Source: Yersinia rochesterensis (GTDB lineage: Bacteria > Pseudomonadota > Gammaproteobacteria > Enterobacterales > Enterobacteriaceae). Taken from it: a stretch of DNA of 64,000 nucleotides. The notes beneath the pieces are model-generated. The model had not been told where the DNA came from and did not search any database. It saw nothing but the letters and a program-made list of their open reading frames with translations. Within the stretch, counting starts at the first letter, position 1. Each line of letters starts with the position of its first letter. Positions 1 through 10,623 of the stretch are shown here, piece after piece. The position numbers and the translations under genes were made by a program. Location of the stretch: contig NZ_CP032482.1 of the NCBI RefSeq assembly GCF_003600645.1, positions 3,782,001 to 3,846,000 on the forward strand, in the 5' to 3' direction.

Positions 1-2
1 TT

Positions 3-701
3 GAGCGGCAAGTGCGCCGTTTCATCCCTGATAATCTGGATATGATACTGACATCATCAATAACCTTGCTGATTACCGGTGCCATTACTTTTGTTGTCAT
101 TATGCCGCTGGGTGGCGAGCTGTTTAAGGGCATGTCCTGGCTGTTTATGCATTTGAATGGTAACCCGTTCGGCACCGCGATTCTGGCGGGGTTATTCCTG
201 ATTGCAGTCGTGTTTGGTATTCACCAAGGGTTTGTTCCAGTTTATTTCGCCTTAATGGATGCGCAAGGATTCAACTCATTATTCCCGATTTTGGCCATGG
301 CCGGTGCGGGCCAGGTGGGCGCGGCGCTGGCACTTTATGCCCGATCGCCAAAAGGTTCGGTGCTGCGTACACAAATTAAAGGGGCCATTTTCCCGGGGCT
401 ATTGGGAATTGGAGAACCTCTTATTTATGGCGTGACATTACCGCGCCTGAAGCCCTTTATTACTGCTTGTGTAGGCGGCGCGGTCGGCGGTTTCTTTATT
501 GGTTTGGTTGCCTGGTTGGGGTTGCCAGTTGGTTTGAATACTGTATTTGGCCCATCGGGATTAGTGTCTATTCCGCTGATGACTTCAGCTCAAGGGATTT
601 TCGCCGGGATGCTGGTTTATGTGGCCGGTCTACTGATCTCATATACTGCTGGCTTTATTCTGACGTGGTTTTTCGGGCATAAAGATATTGATTTAAGCTA
701 A
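3..701 (+). CDS. murP: PTS N-acetylmuramic acid transporter, EIIC part (3' end of gene)
   Basis: Open from the window edge, so only the C-terminal ~232 residues are present and the EIIB domain and start lie outside. The protein is the membrane (EIIC) domain of a glucose-superfamily PTS permease. MurP imports MurNAc and phosphorylates it to MurNAc-6-P during cell-wall recycling. Hydrophobic helices run throughout, and the family signature [14 protein letters not shown] (substrate-binding loop) is intact. The C-terminus [11 protein letters not shown] closely resembles my recollection of E. coli MurP, which makes MurP more likely than the sucrose or trehalose paralogues. The etherase gene murQ would be expected upstream, outside the window. 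Confidence 0.85.
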   Translation, partial: ERQVRRFIPDNLDMILTSSITLLITGAITFVVIMPLGGELFKGMSWLFMHLNGNPFGTAILAGLFLIAVVFGIHQGFVPVYFALMDAQGFNSLFPILAMAGAGQVGAALALYARSPKGSVLRTQIKGAIFPGLLGIGEPLIYGVTLPRLKPFITACVGGAVGGFFIGLVAWLGLPVGLNTVFGPSGLVSIPLMTSAQGIFAGMLVYVAGLLISYTAGFILTWFFGHKDIDLS

Positions 702-717
702 TTGCGATGATTGACTT

Positions 718-738
718 GGCCCTGCACACCGCAGGGCC
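718..738. terminator. hairpin between convergent murP and glsA
   Basis: GGCCCTGC and GCAGGGCC form a perfect 8-bp stem with a 5-nt loop just after the murP stop. No T-run follows on either strand, so it may act as a 3'-end stabiliser rather than a strong intrinsic terminator. Confidence 0.4.
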
Positions 739-762
739 TCTATCCGTTACAAAAGTGGGCCG

Positions 763-1707
763 TTACAAAAGCGGGCCTTTATATAAGTTATATCCCAACT
801 GCTGAGCCACTGACGCCACCATTTTTTGGCCGCGTACGCTATTACCTACGGGGTCAAGGGGCGGCGAAAATGCAGCAATCCCCATGACGCCCGGCACGAC
901 CGCCAAAATTCCGCCGCCGACACCACTTTTACCCGGTAACCCCACGGTATAAGCCCAATCACCGGAGCTACCATACATCCCTTCCATGGTCATTTCAGCC
1001 AAAATATATGGCATATTTGAGGCCGTCAGCACCTGTTTTTGAGTCACAGGATTTCTGCCGCCTGCCGCGAAAGTGGCCCCCATGGTTGCCAGTTCAATGG
1101 TACTGAACAATGTTGAACACTGGCGGGTATAGACGTCACAGGCTTCCATCGGGTCGCAATACATGGCCTGGGCCGAATAAAGTAGCCAGGCAATGGCCCG
1201 ATTGTGAAAATTGGTGGTTTGTTCTGAATGGTTAACTTCATCCGAAAGTGCAATCGGCGCACCCGCCAGTTGCTGCTGAATATCCAAAATACGCGCCCAG
1301 CGCTCTTCCCGACTGCTGGCCTTAATTGCACTCACTGTGGACATCGCCCCCGCATTTACCAGCGGTGACAATGGTTTGCCATTATGCAGTTCCAACGCAA
1401 TCACCGAGTTAAAAGGCAAACCGGTAGGATCTGCGCCTATCTTGTCCTGCACTGCTTGTGGGCCAATATCTTCTAATGCCAAAGCAAGAGAACACACTTT
1501 CGAAATCGACTCTAAAGCAAAACGAAAATCAGCATCGCCTTGTGAAATAATATCGCCACCAACAGTGACAATAGCTAGCCCGGCCAGCTGACTGGGAACA
1601 CTGGCCAGATAGGGAATATAGCTGGCATTCTCCCCACCAGCGAGCATGGAATATTGCGAATGGACATCGTTAATAACTTGATTCAGGCGAGCTAGGTTAA
1701 TAGTCAT
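763..1707 (-). CDS. glsA: glutaminase (serine-dependent beta-lactamase-fold family)
   Basis: Hydrolyses L-glutamine to L-glutamate and ammonia in the cytoplasm. Length 314 residues, close to E. coli GlsA (310). The catalytic Ser-x-x-Lys is visible as ESISK (Ser67, Lys70), followed by the conserved NSVIALE and NAGA segments and a C-terminal GKSGVGGGI motif. It lies 70 nt downstream of the antiporter gene on the same strand, and together with gadB and gadC it forms a complete glutamine/glutamate acid-resistance set: ammonia release and glutamate decarboxylation both consume protons. A strong stem-loop separates it from gadC, so its expression may be uncoupled from the upstream genes. Confidence 0.93.
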   Translation of the reverse strand: MTINLARLNQVINDVHSQYSMLAGGENASYIPYLASVPSQLAGLAIVTVGGDIISQGDADFRFALESISKVCSLALALEDIGPQAVQDKIGADPTGLPFNSVIALELHNGKPLSPLVNAGAMSTVSAIKASSREERWARILDIQQQLAGAPIALSDEVNHSEQTTNFHNRAIAWLLYSAQAMYCDPMEACDVYTRQCSTLFSTIELATMGATFAAGGRNPVTQKQVLTASNMPYILAEMTMEGMYGSSGDWAYTVGLPGKSGVGGGILAVVPGVMGIAAFSPPLDPVGNSVRGQKMVASVAQQLGYNLYKGPLL

Positions 1708-1737
1708 AACACTGACTCCAACACTTTATATTATTGA

Positions 1738-1759
1738 GCAGGGGGCCACTGCCCCCTGC
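1738..1759 (-). other. intercistronic stem-loop, gadC-glsA
   Basis: GCAGGGGGC and GCCCCCTGC form a perfect 9-bp stem with a 4-nt loop between the gadC stop and the glsA start. No T-run follows on the minus strand. It could be an attenuator, an RNA-processing or 3'-stability element. Confidence 0.5.
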
Positions 1760-1777
1760 ATACAGAGAGGAAGAACA

Positions 1778-3349
1778 TTAACTTCTCGGCGTGTCCGCCA
1801 CTGGAGTTTTAATTGCCGCTGCCGTGACATCATTAGTATGTATCGCCGAAGCACTCGGGATCCCCGGGTGACCATTTTCTGCTTGCCAGGTAAATGGCGC
1901 AAAATCACTATTTGCATCACGCCAATGAGGCTTGCGGACGATATAAATCAAGAATGGCAAGGCGACAAAGAACAGTGTAGAGGCAATCAGGATGCCAACA
2001 TATTCTGTTGGGCTGCCCACGGAGATTTGGCTAGGAGGAATAAAGCTGAATATGAAAGCGAGAATTGAGCCTATAAGCCCCGCACCGCCAATAATCCACA
2101 TACCAATCCCCCCACCGGGAATATGATATGGTCGAGGACGATTCGGCTGACTGTAGCGCAGATAAATAGCCGAACTGAACATCAGCATATACATGATAAG
2201 ATACAAGATAACCGTCATCTGGCTCATTATCTGGTATGCCGCCTGCACCGAAGGTAATACCACAAACAGTATCGCCAACAAGGAAACAAGCAGCGCTTGT
2301 AGCAGTAGAATATGGGTCGCCATGCCATTCTTATTGGTATGTTGCCACCAGCGCGGCAGATAACCGGCTTTCGCCACCACCAGCAAACCCGAGGACGGGC
2401 CGGCAACCCAGGTCACAACCCCCGCCAAGACCCCAATGGCCAACGCAAAAGCCACCACTGGCCCCAGCCATTCCAGATGCGCCCACTTGAACATATCGTC
2501 GTAGGCCACCAACAAACTTTGCGTCAGACTAATTTCAGATTGTGGAATAATAAAGGCGATTGCCAGAGTCCCTAACACGAAAATAAGCACCGTGCCCACG
2601 GCTGATAACATAATGGCTATAGGGTAATTTCTATTAGGATTATCAACATCTTTAACATGAATGGCATTCATCTCCATACCGGCGTAGAACAAGAAAATAC
2701 TGGCTGCCAGCACCACGTTATCAAAGTTGGAAAAGTCAGGAACCACTTTATCCCAAGCTAAATCTATTTGTGGAGCTCCGCCGCCAATTAAGTAAGAGAA
2801 ACCCAACACAATCAAAATAATCGCAGGAATAATAGTCCCAATAATACCGCCCCATTTCGCAACTTTCGTGAATGTATCTACGCCTTTAAAAGCAATAAAG
2901 GTCGCGAGCCAATAAATAAATAGCACTATTCCTAAGACAAAGAATTTATTGGCAGATAGGGCCTCGTCCCAGCGTTGTTCGGGGCCGATAAAGGCCAGTG
3001 AGACTGCGGCAAAGGTCAGTGCAGTGGGGAACCAAACTGTCACCTCAATCCACAACATAAACATGGCGAGAAAGGCTAACCGGGGGCCAAATGCTTCGCC
3101 AACCCAGCGAAATACCCCCCCTTTCTCCGGCCAACCTGTGGCTAATTCCGCCGCTACCAGTGATACAGGGATTAAGAAAAATACTGCGGCAAAGAGATAA
3201 TAGAAAATTGAACTCAGGCCATATTCGGCTTCAGCGGGCAATCCTCTGAGGCTGACGACGGCGACAATATTCATAATTGCCAGTGTGGCAATACTCAGCT
3301 TTTTGACTGGAACAGGGGATTTACCTGTACCGGAAGTATTATTCGACAT
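1778..3349 (-). CDS. gadC: glutamate/GABA antiporter (APC superfamily, GadC-like)
   Basis: Inner-membrane amino-acid antiporter expected to import glutamate and export GABA made by the adjacent decarboxylase. 523 residues with about 12 hydrophobic segments and an APC-type N-terminus (LRGLPAEAEYG). The cytoplasmic tail after the last helix is about 50 residues, comparable to the C-plug that gates E. coli GadC at neutral pH. The sequence is clearly diverged from E. coli GadC, so specificity is inferred mainly from its place between gadB (78 nt upstream) and glsA on the same strand. A related permease (YbaT-like) is the alternative. Confidence 0.8.
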   Translation of the reverse strand: MSNNTSGTGKSPVPVKKLSIATLAIMNIVAVVSLRGLPAEAEYGLSSIFYYLFAAVFFLIPVSLVAAELATGWPEKGGVFRWVGEAFGPRLAFLAMFMLWIEVTVWFPTALTFAAVSLAFIGPEQRWDEALSANKFFVLGIVLFIYWLATFIAFKGVDTFTKVAKWGGIIGTIIPAIILIVLGFSYLIGGGAPQIDLAWDKVVPDFSNFDNVVLAASIFLFYAGMEMNAIHVKDVDNPNRNYPIAIMLSAVGTVLIFVLGTLAIAFIIPQSEISLTQSLLVAYDDMFKWAHLEWLGPVVAFALAIGVLAGVVTWVAGPSSGLLVVAKAGYLPRWWQHTNKNGMATHILLLQALLVSLLAILFVVLPSVQAAYQIMSQMTVILYLIMYMLMFSSAIYLRYSQPNRPRPYHIPGGGIGMWIIGGAGLIGSILAFIFSFIPPSQISVGSPTEYVGILIASTLFFVALPFLIYIVRKPHWRDANSDFAPFTWQAENGHPGIPSASAIHTNDVTAAAIKTPVADTPRS

Positions 3350-3426
3350 AATTTATCCACCTTATTCACCGGCATGACGCCGCCTTGACCTAAAGGTTAA
3401 AAATCAGAATAAAACCGCCATCCGGT

Positions 3427-4827
3427 TTATGTATGATTAAAACTATTCTGACTTGCCAGGCCCCCAAGGGATGGATGTTCACTTAGGTATTTCAGTGAAG
3501 ATTTAAAATCGTCTAATAACAGCCCGGCGAAATCCATTTCGAATCCGCGGCGGCACATAATACGCATGACCACAACATCAGACATCTTTCCACTCAAGGT
3601 AAATGCCGGAACTTGCCAACCACGTAGCCTCAAACGCTCGGAAAGGTCATATAAGGTATATCCCGTTTTTGCCCCCTCTTTAATACGGAAACAGATGGCG
3701 GGAATACCCTCATCCGGGCCACCACTGCAATAGAACTCATAAGGCCCAAGTGGTGCAATTTCTTTAGCTAGGAATTCTGCCACCTGATAACAGGCACTTT
3801 GTACCTTGGTATAACCTTCACGCCCTAAGCGTATGAATTCATAATATTGGGAAATAACTTGCCCTGCGGGGCGCGAGAAATTGATAGCAAAAGTGCCGAC
3901 CTGACCGCCAAGATAATCGACATTAAATATAAGCTCTTCAGGTAAGGCTGCCGCATCACGCCAAATAACCCAACCACATCCCAAAGGTGCCAATCCGAAT
4001 TTATGCCCGGAAGTGCTGATTGATTTCACCCGTGGCAAACGGAAATCCCACTCAATATCCGGCGCAACAAAGGGCGCTAAAAAGCCACCACTCGCCGCAT
4101 CGATATGCATATCAATATCAAGGCCAGTATCTTTTTGTAGCTTATCCAGCGCATCATGCAAGGGTTTAGGAAACTCATAGTTACCTGTGTAAGTCACACC
4201 GAAAGTCGGCACTACGCCAATAGTATTTTCGTCGCATGCCTCTATCATCCGCTGTGGGTCCATAAATAATTGCCCTGGAACCATAGGAATTTCACGTATT
4301 TCGACATCCCAATAACGAGCAAATTTATGCCAACAAACTTGTACCGGCCCACAGACAAAATTAGGCTTATTCGTGGGTTTACCTGCCGCTTCTCTTTTTT
4401 TGCGCCAGCGCCACTTCATCGCCATGCCACCCAGCATGCAAGCTTCTGAAGAACCAATGGTATTCGTCCCCACCCCTTGCTCACCTTTTGGCGTAGGTGC
4501 ATTCCACAAATCGGCCATCATGTTTACACAACGCATATCTATTGCCGCCGATTGCGGATATTCCTCTTTATCAATCCAGTTTTTATTTATCGAAAGGTCC
4601 ATTAACTTGTGGACATTATCGTCGTCCCACGTTTGGCAAAATGTCGCGAGATTCTGTCGCGCATTACCATCAAGAAATAGCTCGTCACTTATGATTTGAA
4701 AAGCAATATCCTCGCGCATCTCCTCTTTAGGAAAATTTTTATTTTCTGAAATATGACGAATGGCTTGAGAGCCAAAGCGGGAATCTAATAACGTAGAGCG
4801 ATAATCATCCAGAGATTTTTTAGTCAT
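3427..4827 (-). CDS. gadB: glutamate decarboxylase (PLP-dependent)
   Basis: Converts glutamate and a proton to GABA and CO2. The length of 466 residues equals E. coli GadA/GadB. The PLP lysine is in [14 protein letters not shown] (Lys276 by equal length), with the substrate-domain blocks HIDAASGGF and [14 protein letters not shown] upstream and downstream. The C-terminus ends QNSFNHT, preserving the penultimate-region His465 that caps the active site at neutral pH in the E. coli enzyme. It is first in the gadB-gadC-glsA series. An AT-rich region of about 0.4 kb upstream is the probable promoter region. Confidence 0.96.
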   Translation of the reverse strand: MTKKSLDDYRSTLLDSRFGSQAIRHISENKNFPKEEMREDIAFQIISDELFLDGNARQNLATFCQTWDDDNVHKLMDLSINKNWIDKEEYPQSAAIDMRCVNMMADLWNAPTPKGEQGVGTNTIGSSEACMLGGMAMKWRWRKKREAAGKPTNKPNFVCGPVQVCWHKFARYWDVEIREIPMVPGQLFMDPQRMIEACDENTIGVVPTFGVTYTGNYEFPKPLHDALDKLQKDTGLDIDMHIDAASGGFLAPFVAPDIEWDFRLPRVKSISTSGHKFGLAPLGCGWVIWRDAAALPEELIFNVDYLGGQVGTFAINFSRPAGQVISQYYEFIRLGREGYTKVQSACYQVAEFLAKEIAPLGPYEFYCSGGPDEGIPAICFRIKEGAKTGYTLYDLSERLRLRGWQVPAFTLSGKMSDVVVMRIMCRRGFEMDFAGLLLDDFKSSLKYLSEHPSLGGLASQNSFNHT

Positions 4828-5245
4828 TTCCTACCTCTATCCTAATTGAGACAAAAGAACAATTAAAAATCAGTAAAATCAAACAACTATGGAAAACCAG
4901 GTTATTATTGATGTTTATTTAATGGCAAAAAATACATCGTCCGAGCATTATTATGATTTAACATACTAATAAAACGTTAGCACTGGAAAAAAAATGCGCC
5001 ACTATAAATTTGAATATGTTTTTTAGGGAAAGAATAATTACATTATTATTTGTTTCATATTTATTTCCTATTTGTTAGGAAAATTATGAGCTATGTCCTA
5101 CTCCTCAGACTCTATTAGAGGGTAATTCCATCATCCTTATTTTAGTGCTTAATCACTTTTTCTCGATGACAATCATTGGCATCCAAGATCCCCTAAGATC
5201 TCAAGTGGTTTCAATTGGAAACCAGATAAACCATCAGTCAGCTTT
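4828..5245. other. AT-rich divergent intergenic region, gadB side
   Basis: About 420 bases with no convincing gene. Very AT-rich, consistent with an H-NS-type silenced and GadE/GadX-type regulated promoter region for gadB on the minus strand. I could not identify a GadE box with confidence. Confidence 0.4.
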
Positions 5246-5443
5246 ATGTCCACCGTAAAAGAAGCAGAAAAAAGCAGAATCCGCCCCTTACCAATAACCG
5301 CGTTTACACCGCGCCTCACCTCAATCATGGTGCTGCTCTTTGCTATGGCATTGATTTTAGTTAGCCTTGCCCCCACTTTTTTACTGTTATTGGTGGCAAT
5401 ACTGTTTTTACATCTGACGTACAAGAAATATTCCACAGTATAA
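5246..5443 (+). CDS. possible small single-span membrane protein
   Basis: 65 residues: a basic N-terminal part, then one long hydrophobic segment (about residues 27-57), ending in KKYSTV. It lies between the gad genes and hdeD, the kind of place where small acid-stress membrane proteins occur. There is no clear Shine-Dalgarno before its ATG, and an antisense frame overlaps it, so it could be spurious. I do not recognise the family. Confidence 0.3.
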   Translation: MSTVKEAEKSRIRPLPITAFTPRLTSIMVLLFAMALILVSLAPTFLLLLVAILFLHLTYKKYSTV

Positions 5444-5542
5444 TCAATTAAATATCATAAATTTTATTTATGAATCTTTTGTTCGACCTATACTCATGAT
5501 AGTTATCGATAAATGAGTTCAGACCTTACAGGAGTTATTGTT

Positions 5543-6109
5543 ATGCTGAATATAGATCGGAAATACCTTATAAGTGTTGATGAAAAAACGTTAAAAAAAC
5601 AGCAGCTTATTATGCGAATTATTGCTGTGTTACTGCTGCTCGGCGGGATTTTTTGCCTAATTAATCCGTTAGCTTCCGGGACCGTTCTGAGCACTATCAT
5701 CGGTATTCTACTGCTGCTTAGCGGGATTGCGATGATCGTCGGGATGATAGCCAACCGCACTCATAACCTTTGGCCGATGGTCACCGGTATATTGCTGGGT
5801 GTGGCATACATTGTGATGGGTTATGTATTCATTACCAATCCTACAGTGGGAATGATAAGTCTGGCGATAGTATTAGCGGTGCTGTTTGCTTTTGGTGGCG
5901 TCATGCGGCTGATAACCGGCTATAGAACATGGGGGCTACCGGGCGCATGGCTGCAAATTTTACTGGGTGTATTGGATCTAATTATTACCTATCTGCTGGT
6001 CAGTGCTGGGCCGTTGATGTCGATAACTATGGTCACCGCTTTGGTCGGGATTGAGATGTTATTCAGCTCACTTGGCTGCTTTATGATCGCGAGTTTATAT
6101 AAACGCTAA
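5543..6109 (+). CDS. hdeD: acid-resistance membrane protein HdeD (DUF308)
   Basis: 188-residue inner-membrane protein with six hydrophobic segments. The start MLNIDRKYL aligns with E. coli HdeD (MLYIDK...) and has an AGGAG site about 8 nt upstream; a start 30 nt earlier lacks this. Conserved HdeD segments are visible: SGIALIVG-like SGIAMIVGMIANRTHNLWP, and a late ALVGIEMLFSS. In E. coli, HdeD supports acid resistance at high cell density. The hdeAB chaperone genes that neighbour it in E. coli are not seen here. Its place next to gadBC-glsA makes this an acid-fitness cluster. Confidence 0.9.
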   Translation: MLNIDRKYLISVDEKTLKKQQLIMRIIAVLLLLGGIFCLINPLASGTVLSTIIGILLLLSGIAMIVGMIANRTHNLWPMVTGILLGVAYIVMGYVFITNPTVGMISLAIVLAVLFAFGGVMRLITGYRTWGLPGAWLQILLGVLDLIITYLLVSAGPLMSITMVTALVGIEMLFSSLGCFMIASLYKR

Positions 6110-6140
6110 TATTAATATTTATCCCTAAGCGGTATTGCGG

Positions 6141-6526
6141 ATGGCGATACCGCTGACCCGAGAATATTTTCATATTCTCGCCCCCTTATTGATACTCACC
6201 GTGGTAACCGCCATAGTGAGTATCAATATACCCAAATTAGCTATGCCACCACGCTGTTTTCTATTTTATTTCAGGTTTACCCAAATACGTTATTTGCCTA
6301 TTGGATCTGGAATTCATTACTCACCAAATATCCCGTTTCAATGGTCGCGCCGTTATCCTTATTAGGGCCAATTTGCGATATGTTAGGTTCAGTAATGATT
6401 CTCAATGAAAGTATTCCTTCCGGGAAAGTTATCGCGATGGTATTTATTATTAGTGGGCTGATTATCGGCTTATACGGCAACCAGTTGATTGAACTACTAA
6501 AAAGGAAATCTTCCGTGGCCGTCTAG
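6141..6526 (+). pseudogene. remnant of an EamA/DMT-family transporter
   Basis: Two pieces in different frames resemble the two ends of an EamA (10-TM drug/metabolite) exporter. The first (about 6141-6270) gives LLILTVVTAIVSINIPKLAM, then MPP and an FRF-like segment, as in the first EamA helix. The second (about 6277-6526) reads VYPNTLFAYWIWNSLL, then VAPLSLLGP, and ends ELLKRKSSVAV, like the last EamA helices. About two thirds of the gene is missing between them, so this is a deletion remnant rather than a coding gene. Inverted repeats also occupy the 5' part. Confidence 0.65.
6187..6228. repeat. 13-bp perfect inverted repeat
   Basis: TATTGATACTCAC and GTGAGTATCAATA form a perfect 13-bp stem around a 16-nt spacer. 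Two more perfect stems lie just upstream: AGCGGTAT/ATACCGCT (6128-6154) and GAGAATAT/ATATTCTC (6161-6180). They may serve as 3'-end structures for hdeD. Confidence 0.6.
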
Positions 6527-6651
6527 TTTCGCTGTCATTGAATAAAAAAGGTCATATTCATGACGGCTATCACAATCAGCACATTGTGATTTCCCAAGCT
6601 GCACTGCACCGTCTAAATTTGAATAAAAAATCTCATCCGACCACTTACTAA

Positions 6652-8715
<2,064 letters not shown>

Positions 8716-8798
8716 GCATGAGTAAAAAGCGGGAAGTGGTAAATACCACGCCCCGCAGCGTCCAGGACAATCGCCTCGGGGTTAATTTTAGCAAAGGA

Positions 8799-8923
8799 TT
8801 ATCCAAAGTCATTGGCGTCACCGGTAGGCAGCAAGCAAACAAATCCCGATGAGCTGACTCAAGTCAGTGATTCGGGTGAGTGCGTGCCGCTAACACCCCG
8901 GTGGCTTTAAGGACAAAGGATAA
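8799..8923. repeat. ERIC element between fadH and rlmG
   Basis: A 125-bp imperfect palindrome bounded by TTATCC and GGATAA, with the ERIC core CCCGATGAGCTGACTCAAG followed by GTGATTCGGGTGAG. It ends exactly at the rlmG stop codon and separates the two convergent genes. Confidence 0.85.
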
Positions 8924-10114
8924 TTAGAAATCGCTGTACGACATATCCAGACTACCACTGCCACCGCCCTCAGAGCGGGATGAAGCCGTTTTTACCGCTT
9001 TAAGCACCATAAACTTCTGGTTGGAATCCAGTGTCTCGCAGTTACCAAACAAACGTTTCAATTTGTGGAAATAATCCAAATGGCGGTTCCCGACAATCAT
9101 CAGCTCGCCGCCCACTTTCAGACAACGTTTGGCATCACAGAACATTTGCCAGGCCACGTGGTCACTGACTGCGTGTTGTTGATGGAATGGCGGGTTACAG
9201 AGTACCAGCTGTAAACTCTCGCGCTCTACACCGGCTAAACCATGGCTCACCATAAATTCACAGCGCGACAAGTCTTGCGGGCGGTTATAGGTGATATTCA
9301 GCTCGCTGGACGCCACCGCCATGTAGGATTCATCGACGAATAACATTTCTGCCAGTGGGTTTTGCTCTAGCGCGATTAAGCCAACCACCCCATTACCGCA
9401 GCCCAGATCGGCTATTTTACCTTCTACATCATAAGGTAAGATTTCCATGAAGAAGCGCGCACCGATATCCAAATTATTGCGCGAAAAAACGTTCGCATGG
9501 TTATGGATAACATATTCAGTGTTTGCCAATGGCCAATCCGTGGTTTCCGGCGCTTCTGACTGTGGAATATCGGCCACTTCACAGTGAATCAGCCGGGCTT
9601 TTTTCCATGCCAGAGTCGTTTTGGTCGGCCCCAGAATTTTTTCAAACAATTGCAGGGTAGAATTATGCACATCGCGGGATTTCGCCCCAGCAATAATCAC
9701 CGTGTCCGGCTCAATGACGCGGCGTAAAGCGTGCAATTGATGCTCCAGCAACGCTAATGCTTTAGGAATCTTAATCACCACCAGCTTAGGGGCCTCAGGC
9801 AAGTCATCCATACTGCTCAGCAAAGTGGCAGCATCTTCATCCAGACGATTTAAACGCAAATTGTGCGCCGTCGCCAGTTGGCTCATATAAGAGTCACTGA
9901 CACTAAATGGACGATGGGCATGTAAAGCACAGGCCAGCGTACCAAACTGGTCGTTAAACACCAGCACCGGACGGCCATCAATTTGGCTTAAGTCAATGTT
10001 TTGTAGCAGATATTCATCTGCCGCTTCCCACGCCTGTAAGGTGTTGGAATTTTCTTGTGGGGGAAAACGTTCAAGCTCAAGGCTTTCTGTCCCCAGTAAG
10101 AGTTGGCTCATCAC
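8924..10114 (-). CDS. rlmG: 23S rRNA (guanine-1835-N2)-methyltransferase
   Basis: SAM-dependent methyltransferase making m2G1835 in 23S rRNA. 396 residues: an inactive N-terminal Rossmann-like half followed by the catalytic half, with the SAM loop [11 protein letters not shown] and the N2-guanine signature [10 protein letters not shown]. The C-terminus extends about 15 residues beyond E. coli RlmG as a Ser/Gly-rich tail. Single gene, converging on fadH. Confidence 0.95.
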   Translation of the reverse strand: MMSQLLLGTESLELERFPPQENSNTLQAWEAADEYLLQNIDLSQIDGRPVLVFNDQFGTLACALHAHRPFSVSDSYMSQLATAHNLRLNRLDEDAATLLSSMDDLPEAPKLVVIKIPKALALLEHQLHALRRVIEPDTVIIAGAKSRDVHNSTLQLFEKILGPTKTTLAWKKARLIHCEVADIPQSEAPETTDWPLANTEYVIHNHANVFSRNNLDIGARFFMEILPYDVEGKIADLGCGNGVVGLIALEQNPLAEMLFVDESYMAVASSELNITYNRPQDLSRCEFMVSHGLAGVERESLQLVLCNPPFHQQHAVSDHVAWQMFCDAKRCLKVGGELMIVGNRHLDYFHKLKRLFGNCETLDSNQKFMVLKAVKTASSRSEGGGSGSLDMSYSDF

Positions 10115-10623
10115 CGCTCCTGGCTACTATTATAAATAATAAATTTGGGCTGTTTATCCCCTAAAACGGGCGCTCAGTAAAATGTTTTTTTGCTTAAATG
10201 CCGTTTTATCGAAACCAAGACCGACAAAAAGGGAGAAATTCCAGGGTCTGGCCGGGAAAGCAGGCTAACAAACGCCTCAAAAGCGCTTAATGAAAAGTGT
10301 ATTTTACCCCAATGCCAATCATTACAAAATCTTAGTTTTATGCCAATTCATTAGCAATTAGCTCCATTTGGTTAGGTTCAACATAAAATACCCCATCAAA
10401 ATATGGTGTTCTGTGTAAGCCAAAATATGGTGTTCTGTGTAAGCATGTATTCATAGAATAAATAAAATAAGAATATTTTCTTATTTTATTTTTATTAATA
10501 TTATTTAAAATGGCTAAAATCACAAAATACCTAATTTTATATCTGGCCTGAATATACGGTCAGAAATTATATCTCTGCAATTCATAAATCTTGAATATTA
10601 ATTACCAGGAAGGTAAGTAGACA
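10115..10623. other. AT-rich intergenic region upstream of the autotransporter
   Basis: About 510 bases, increasingly AT-rich toward the autotransporter gene. It contains a tandem duplication at 10397-10444 and probably the promoters of rlmG (minus) and the autotransporter (plus). No convincing gene seen. Confidence 0.5.
10397..10444. repeat. perfect 24-bp tandem duplication
   Basis: Two adjacent identical 24-base copies (10397-10420 and 10421-10444), each containing ATATGGTGTTCTGTGTAAGC. It lies about 180 bases before the autotransporter start, where copy-number change could alter promoter spacing. Confidence 0.8.

Noticed and set aside
4988..5110. GadE box upstream of gadB
   Set aside because: TTAGGA-like starts occur, but the rest of the 20-bp consensus does not match well enough to claim it.
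5173..5436. 87-residue minus-strand frame opposite the possible small membrane protein
   Set aside because: No signal sequence, domain or ribosome-binding site; looks like a shadow frame.
10338..10523. 61-residue minus-strand frame upstream of the autotransporter
   Set aside because: AT-rich, contains the duplicated 24-mer as an internal peptide repeat, and lacks a ribosome-binding site.
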